Position numbers and translations under genes: made by a program
The notes under the pieces: model-generated
Seen by the model: the letters and a program-made list of their open reading frames with translations, nothing else
The model's database searches: none
Told to the model about the DNA's origin: nothing
Source of the DNA: Clostridiales bacterium
GTDB taxonomy: Bacteria > Bacillota > Sulfobacillia > UBA995
NCBI GenBank assembly: GCA_003517845.1
Contig: DOZU01000127.1
Location: 1 to 7,624 of the forward strand
DNA: 7,624 nt
Reading direction: 5' to 3'
In this document: one piece after another, positions 4,760 to 7,624 of the stretch
Layout: each line of letters starts with the position of its first letter
Position numbering within the stretch: the first letter of the stretch is position 1

Positions 4760-6223
4760 TCAAGACCGTCCAACCGACCGCAGGTAGCGTGCGAATCGAT
4801 CGAGTCTGGTCAAGGTCTCTTCCTTGCCCAGCAAGGCCATGATGTCGAACAGACCGGGTCCGGCCGTGCGACCGCTGATCGCGAGCCGCGTGGGATGGAT
4901 GATGTCCGCAGCCCGGATCTGCCGCTCGGCGGCCAAGCCGCGGTATGCGGCTTCCACCGTGGCCCCATCGAAGTCGGCTCGCGGAATCGGATCCAGCACC
5001 GCCCGACACGCGTCGAGCAGATCCGGCAGTCCGTCCCGGCCGAGTTGCCGGGCGAGACCTTCCTCGTCGTAAGGGAAGTCCGAATCAAAGAAGTAAGCCA
5101 GGGCGTCCGGGGCCTCACTCAGCCGGAGGATGCGATCCCGCACGGTCGCCACCAGGTCGCGCAGCCTCCCCTCGTCCGGCTCGTATCCCGCAGCCAGCAG
5201 GAAAGGATGCGCGCGCCGGGCGAGTTCCTCGAGGGGCAGCGCTCTCAAGTAGTGACCGTTCAGCCAGGCAATCTTCCGGTCATCATATACGGCGGAACTT
5301 GCAGAGACACGGTCCAGAGAGAAGTGGGCAATTGCCTCAGCCGGCGAGAACATATCGACGCCCTGGGGATGTGACCACCCGAGGAGCGTCAGGTAGTTGA
5401 CCAATGCCTCCGGCACGTACCCTTGTTCGCGGTACTCCTGGAGGGAGGTCGCCCCATGTCGCTTGCTGAGCTTCGAGCGGTCCGGCGCCAGGATCATGGG
5501 GAGGTGGGCGAAAAGGGGTGGCGGGAACCCCAGCGCCTCGTAGATGAGGAGCTGCCGGGGGGTATTGCTGAGATGCTCCTCGCCCCGGATGACGTGGGTG
5601 ATCCGCATGAGATGGTCGTCAACCGCGCAGGCGAAGTTGTACGTGGGTCTCCCGTCCGAGCGCACCAGGACGAAGTCGTCTAGCTCATCGTGACGAAAGC
5701 GTACGGTGCCCCGGATGCCGTCCTCAACCACGATTTCCCCCTCGGTAGGAGTCTTCAGGCGGAGAGCATGGGGCTCCCCTGATGCCTTGAGTCGGCGGCG
5801 TTCTTCCTCGCTGCGATCGCGACACCTTCGATCGTAACCTGGAGTCCGCCCCTCCTCATGCGCCTCGGCGCGTCGTCCGGCGAGCGCCTCCGGATCGCAG
5901 AAACAAGGATAGCCGCGGTCCGAATGCAGGATCTGCCTCCCGTATTGATGGTACAACGCCGTCCGTTCGGACTGCCGGTAGGGCCCGAAAGGGCCTCCCC
6001 GGTCCGGACCTTCATCCCACTCGAGACCCAGCCAGGCTAATCCCTCGAGGATGGCGGATTCGCCGCCCTTACCGGTCCGGTCGGGATCGGTATCCTCGAT
6101 GCGCAGGATAAAACAGCCTTGCCGGCTCCGAGCAAAGAGCCAACAGAAAAGCGCCGTCCGCGCATTGCCGATGTGCAGTTCACCGGTAGGGCTCGGGGCG
6201 AACCTCACTCTCACCTGATCCAC
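4760..6223 (-). CDS. gltX: Glutamyl-tRNA synthetase
   Basis: A 487-residue class I glutamyl-tRNA synthetase charging tRNA with glutamate in an ATP-dependent reaction. The Rossmann fold carries RFAPSPTGELHIGNARTALF (7-26; HIGN form of the HIGH motif). The second ATP-binding signature is KLSKR at 251-255. Acceptor-binding motifs YNFACAVDDHLM and VIRGEEHLSNTP precede it. The helical anticodon-binding domain covers about 320-487. An insertion at 105-136 has Cys107-x-Cys109, then Cys134-x-Asp136 with the same 24-residue spacing as the zinc site of E. coli GluRS, but Asp replaces the last His. The start is the GTG at 6223, with only a weak ribosome binding site; homologues start within a few residues of VRVRFAPSPTG. 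In Firmicutes this enzyme often also mischarges tRNA-Gln for GatCAB amidation; not decidable here. It has its own probable promoter and converges on cysE. Confidence 0.97.
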   Translation of the reverse strand: MDQVRVRFAPSPTGELHIGNARTALFCWLFARSRQGCFILRIEDTDPDRTGKGGESAILEGLAWLGLEWDEGPDRGGPFGPYRQSERTALYHQYGRQILHSDRGYPCFCDPEALAGRRAEAHEEGRTPGYDRRCRDRSEEERRRLKASGEPHALRLKTPTEGEIVVEDGIRGTVRFRHDELDDFVLVRSDGRPTYNFACAVDDHLMRITHVIRGEEHLSNTPRQLLIYEALGFPPPLFAHLPMILAPDRSKLSKRHGATSLQEYREQGYVPEALVNYLTLLGWSHPQGVDMFSPAEAIAHFSLDRVSASSAVYDDRKIAWLNGHYLRALPLEELARRAHPFLLAAGYEPDEGRLRDLVATVRDRILRLSEAPDALAYFFDSDFPYDEEGLARQLGRDGLPDLLDACRAVLDPIPRADFDGATVEAAYRGLAAERQIRAADIIHPTRLAISGRTAGPGLFDIMALLGKEETLTRLDRFARYLRSVGRS

Positions 6224-6259
6224 AGGGGTCCCAGCCTTCTCGTCCCGCAGGCTGCAAGT

Positions 6260-6288
6260 AGTTTACCATCCTGGGTTCAGGTCCGCAA
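6260..6288 (-). promoter_or_regulatory. Probable extended -10 promoter for gltX
   Basis: On the minus strand, TTGCGG (6288-6283) and TAAACT (6265-6260) are separated by 17 nt, and the -10 is preceded by TGG, an extended -10 motif. A start near 6253 would give a 5' leader of about 30 nt before the gltX GTG. The -35 is only a half match, so the call is moderate. No T-box-like leader is present. Confidence 0.55.
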
Positions 6289-6305
6289 CCCGGCTCGACC
6301 AGGGG

Positions 6306-6563
6306 TCAAGCCGGCGCTTTGCGAGCCTTGGCCTGCTTGAGCAGGTAGTCGTACCGATGCTCCGCAGCTTGTACGAGGTAGATCGCGTGATCCACCAATC
6401 CCGGCTCGCTCACAGCGTCAAAGTAGTGCTGTGCGGCCCGCCAATCCCTCCAGGCTTGCCCGACAACCTCTTCCAGGCAGGCCGGCGCAGCCAGGGCCGG
6501 CGCGGGCAAGTAGTCGGGGACCAAGCGGCTCGAAACGCTGTCTAACAACTCGGCAAGTCGCAC
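6306..6563 (-). CDS. yaaL: YaaL-like protein (DUF2508)
   Basis: A small protein of 85 residues as called here, of unknown function. The C-terminal half matches the DUF2508/YaaL pattern. It has a helical segment with WRDWRAAQHYFDAVSEP (38-54) and ends in AEHRYDYLLKQAKARK (67-82), which parallels the AESKYFFLLREAKK ending of Bacillus YaaL. No signal peptide or membrane segment is seen; it is probably a soluble, mostly helical cytoplasmic protein. I chose the GTG at 6563. It gives a length near the family's 70-80 residues and has GGGGAGG 11 nt upstream. A TTG at 6650 would give 114 residues but lacks a ribosome binding site and a conserved N-terminus. Position directly after recR matches dnaX-yaaK-recR-yaaL of Bacillus, which supports the call. 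The bofA gene that follows in Bacillus is absent; gltX comes next. The 107 bp between recR and this start hold no clear promoter or terminator. Confidence 0.75.
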   Translation of the reverse strand: MRLAELLDSVSSRLVPDYLPAPALAAPACLEEVVGQAWRDWRAAQHYFDAVSEPGLVDHAIYLVQAAEHRYDYLLKQAKARKAPA

Positions 6564-6670
6564 GCCGGTGCTCGCCTCCCCGCCGGCCGCGGCAGTCTCC
6601 GACCTCAGGGTATTCGGTGCCTGCCAGCAGTGTGACCGGAGACTTGCCAAGCTATGCAGCGCACCGGCGG

Positions 6671-7267
6671 TCAGAGTTCCTTGCGTCCCTGGAGGGCGCG
6701 GCTGAGGGTGACCTGATCGGCGTACTCGAGGTCGCCCCCGGCCGGCAGGCCCGATGCCGGCCGCGTGACCCGGACTCCATAGGGCTTGAGCAGTCGCGCA
6801 ATATACATGGCGGTCGTTTCCCCTTCAACCGAGGGGTTGGTGGCCACAATCACCTCGCGGCAACCGCCCCCCTCCACGCGCCTCATGAGCTGTCCAAGGC
6901 GGATGTCCTCGGGTCCCACCCCGTCGAGCGGCGAGATGGCGCCGTGTAACACGTGGTACCGGCCGTTGAACTCCCGAGTCCGCTCCACGACCACAATGTC
7001 CGCCGGCTGCTCCACGACGCATATCGACCCCGGATCGCGGCGGGGGTCCGAGCATAACCCGCAAGGGTCTTCCTCGGTCAAGCCACAGCAGATGCTGCAC
7101 TCGGAAGTCCGTTCCCTCGCCTGAACCAGGGCGTCTGCCAGCGAGCGCGTTTCGGCCGGAGGCCGAGCCAAGAGGAAGAAGGCCATGCGCTGCGCCGTCC
7201 TGGGCCCGACGCCTGGCAGACGGGTCAGTTCGCGGATCAGCCGGGTTAGGCCGGGAGGTAACAGCAT
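6671..7267 (-). CDS. recR: Recombination mediator protein RecR
   Basis: A 198-residue RecR, the clamp-like partner of RecF/RecO that loads RecA onto SSB-coated gaps during recombinational repair. Domains in order: helix-hairpin-helix LTRLPGVGPRTAQRMAFFLL (14-33); four-Cys zinc finger with Cys57, Cys60, Cys69 and Cys72; Toprim domain from about 82, starting with ICVVEQPADIV and including YHVLHGAISPLDGVGPEDI; and the C-terminal GLPAGGDLEYADQVTLSRAL. The length is the family standard. The ATG comes 3 nt after the ebfC stop (TAA-GCC-ATG). The preceding bases are C-rich with no ribosome binding site, so translation is probably coupled to ebfC by re-initiation. Confidence 0.97.
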   Translation of the reverse strand: MLLPPGLTRLIRELTRLPGVGPRTAQRMAFFLLARPPAETRSLADALVQARERTSECSICCGLTEEDPCGLCSDPRRDPGSICVVEQPADIVVVERTREFNGRYHVLHGAISPLDGVGPEDIRLGQLMRRVEGGGCREVIVATNPSVEGETTAMYIARLLKPYGVRVTRPASGLPAGGDLEYADQVTLSRALQGRKEL

Positions 7268-7270
7268 GGC

Positions 7271-7579
7271 TTAGAAGGGGGGGGCGCCGCGAATGCCCGT
7301 CACTCGGGCGACCTCGTCGGCCAGCGTCATCTCCATCTTACGCAGGGCCTCGTTCACGGACGCCATGACCAGGTCTTGCAGCATGGTCACGTCCGCCGGG
7401 TCGACGACTTCCGGGGAAATGGCGAGTTCCACAACTTCTCTCCGGCCACTTACTACCGCCCGGACCACCCCTCCCCCCGCGGTGGCCTCCACCCGGCGCT
7501 CGGCCAGCTCTGCCATTGCGCGCGCCAACTGCTCCTGAACTCGCTGGACGTTCCTCAGCAGATCTCCGGCTCCCTTCAC
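7271..7579 (-). CDS. ebfC: YbaB/EbfC-family nucleoid-associated protein
   Basis: A 102-residue YbaB/EbfC-family DNA-binding protein (YaaK in Bacillus), a small dimeric nucleoid-associated protein of incompletely known role. The N-terminal helix is rich in Gln/Arg/Glu (LLRNVQRVQEQLARAMAEL). It is followed by the beta region VEATAGGGVVRAVVSGRREVVELAISPEVVD and a C-terminal helix DLVMASVNEALRKMEM, all in family order. The GTG start at 7579 has AAGGGGG 8 nt upstream. The usual Met/Gly-rich N-terminus of Firmicute members is shortened. It lies between dnaX and recR, the standard location. The last codons before the stop contain a run of eight C on the coding strand, so the C-terminal PPF should be checked for slippage or sequencing error. 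Confidence 0.95.
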   Translation of the reverse strand: MKGAGDLLRNVQRVQEQLARAMAELAERRVEATAGGGVVRAVVSGRREVVELAISPEVVDPADVTMLQDLVMASVNEALRKMEMTLADEVARVTGIRGAPPF

Positions 7580-7594
7580 GTCCGGGTTCCCCCT

Positions 7595-7624
7595 TCATCC
7601 ATCGTCCACGACTTCCCCCTCGAA
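7595..7624 (-). CDS. dnaX: C-terminal tail of DnaX (DNA polymerase III tau/gamma), cut by window edge
   Basis: Only nine residues are present (FEGEVVDDG, then TGA at 7597-7595), so the call rests mainly on position. In most bacteria dnaX directly precedes ebfC and recR. An acidic, hydrophobic-flanked ending of this type is common in Firmicute DnaX. The ebfC ribosome binding site begins right after the stop. One other minus frame is also open here, so the frame is probable rather than certain. Confidence 0.5.
   Translation of the reverse strand, partial: FEGEVVDDG

Noticed and set aside
4213..4773. A 186-codon minus-strand open frame opposite cysE
   Set aside because: Asp/Gly/His-rich antisense product of the cysE hexapeptide-repeat codons, with no family match.
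6216..6224. DnaA-box-like TGATCCACA
   Set aside because: A single site with one mismatch to TTATCCACA that coincides with the gltX start codons. There is no cluster and no AT-rich unwinding region nearby, so no origin is called.
6271..6290. GGGTT/AACCC inverted repeat between yaaL and gltX as a terminator
   Set aside because: Only a 5-bp stem with a 9-nt loop and no U-tract; it overlaps the probable gltX -35 region.
6945..6960. parS-like sequence around CACGTG
   Set aside because: Matches the parS consensus at only about 11 of 16 positions and is not a full palindrome. It encodes the conserved RecR residues Tyr-His-Val-Leu-His.
1..7624. Mobile element, CRISPR, toxin-antitoxin or defence island
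   Set aside because: All space is filled by recognised housekeeping genes with similar base composition. No direct-repeat array, terminal inverted repeats, transposase or integrase, and no tRNA or rRNA were seen.

Overview
The window is visibly GC-rich, with a strong G/C third-position bias, and carries a conserved bacterial housekeeping region. The gene set and order point to a high-GC member of the Firmicutes (Bacillota). The markers are a Noc-type ParB paralogue placed just before soj, a Jag/KhpB gene behind a short YidC/SpoIIIJ, a DUF2508 (YaaL-type) gene behind recR, and a short Bacillus-type CysE. I cannot name genus or species. At least eight of the thirteen CDSs whose start lies in the window appear to begin with GTG. 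Translation is packed tightly, with ATGA and GTGA overlaps and ribosome binding sites inside upstream genes.

Layout from right to left, which is the direction of transcription for all but one gene. Positions 7624-6306 hold the C-terminal tail of dnaX, then ebfC (YbaB), recR and a yaaL-like gene: the DnaX/recombination cluster. Positions 6288-4760 hold gltX with its own probable promoter. Positions 4084-4728 hold cysE, the only plus-strand gene, convergent with gltX and divergent from rpmH. Positions 4025-3932 hold a perfect-consensus vegetative promoter and a structured leader. It drives a compact run of rpmH (L34), rnpA (RNase P protein), yidD, yidC, jag (khpB), rsmG, noc and the beginning of soj (parA), which runs off the left edge.

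The rpmH-to-soj run joins ribosome and tRNA maturation (L34, RNase P, 16S rRNA methylation), membrane protein insertion (YidD, YidC, the RNA-binding Jag) and chromosome segregation or division-site control (Noc, Soj). These gene families normally flank oriC. The arrangement differs from the Bacillus pattern in several ways. The mnmE-mnmG pair usually found between jag and rsmG is absent. There is no dnaA or oriC next to rpmH. The dnaX-recR cluster points in the same direction as the rpmH cluster instead of diverging from it. The gltX-cysE neighbourhood sits between them with cysE inverted and no cysS.

I found no mobile element, CRISPR array, tRNA, rRNA or defence system, and no gene-free stretch longer than about 150 bases. 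The items worth a second look are the rearranged origin-region synteny, the Noc sequence (specificity residues kept, membrane-targeting N-terminus missing), the divergent RsmG, and the rpmH promoter and leader. I do not see a wholly new system here.
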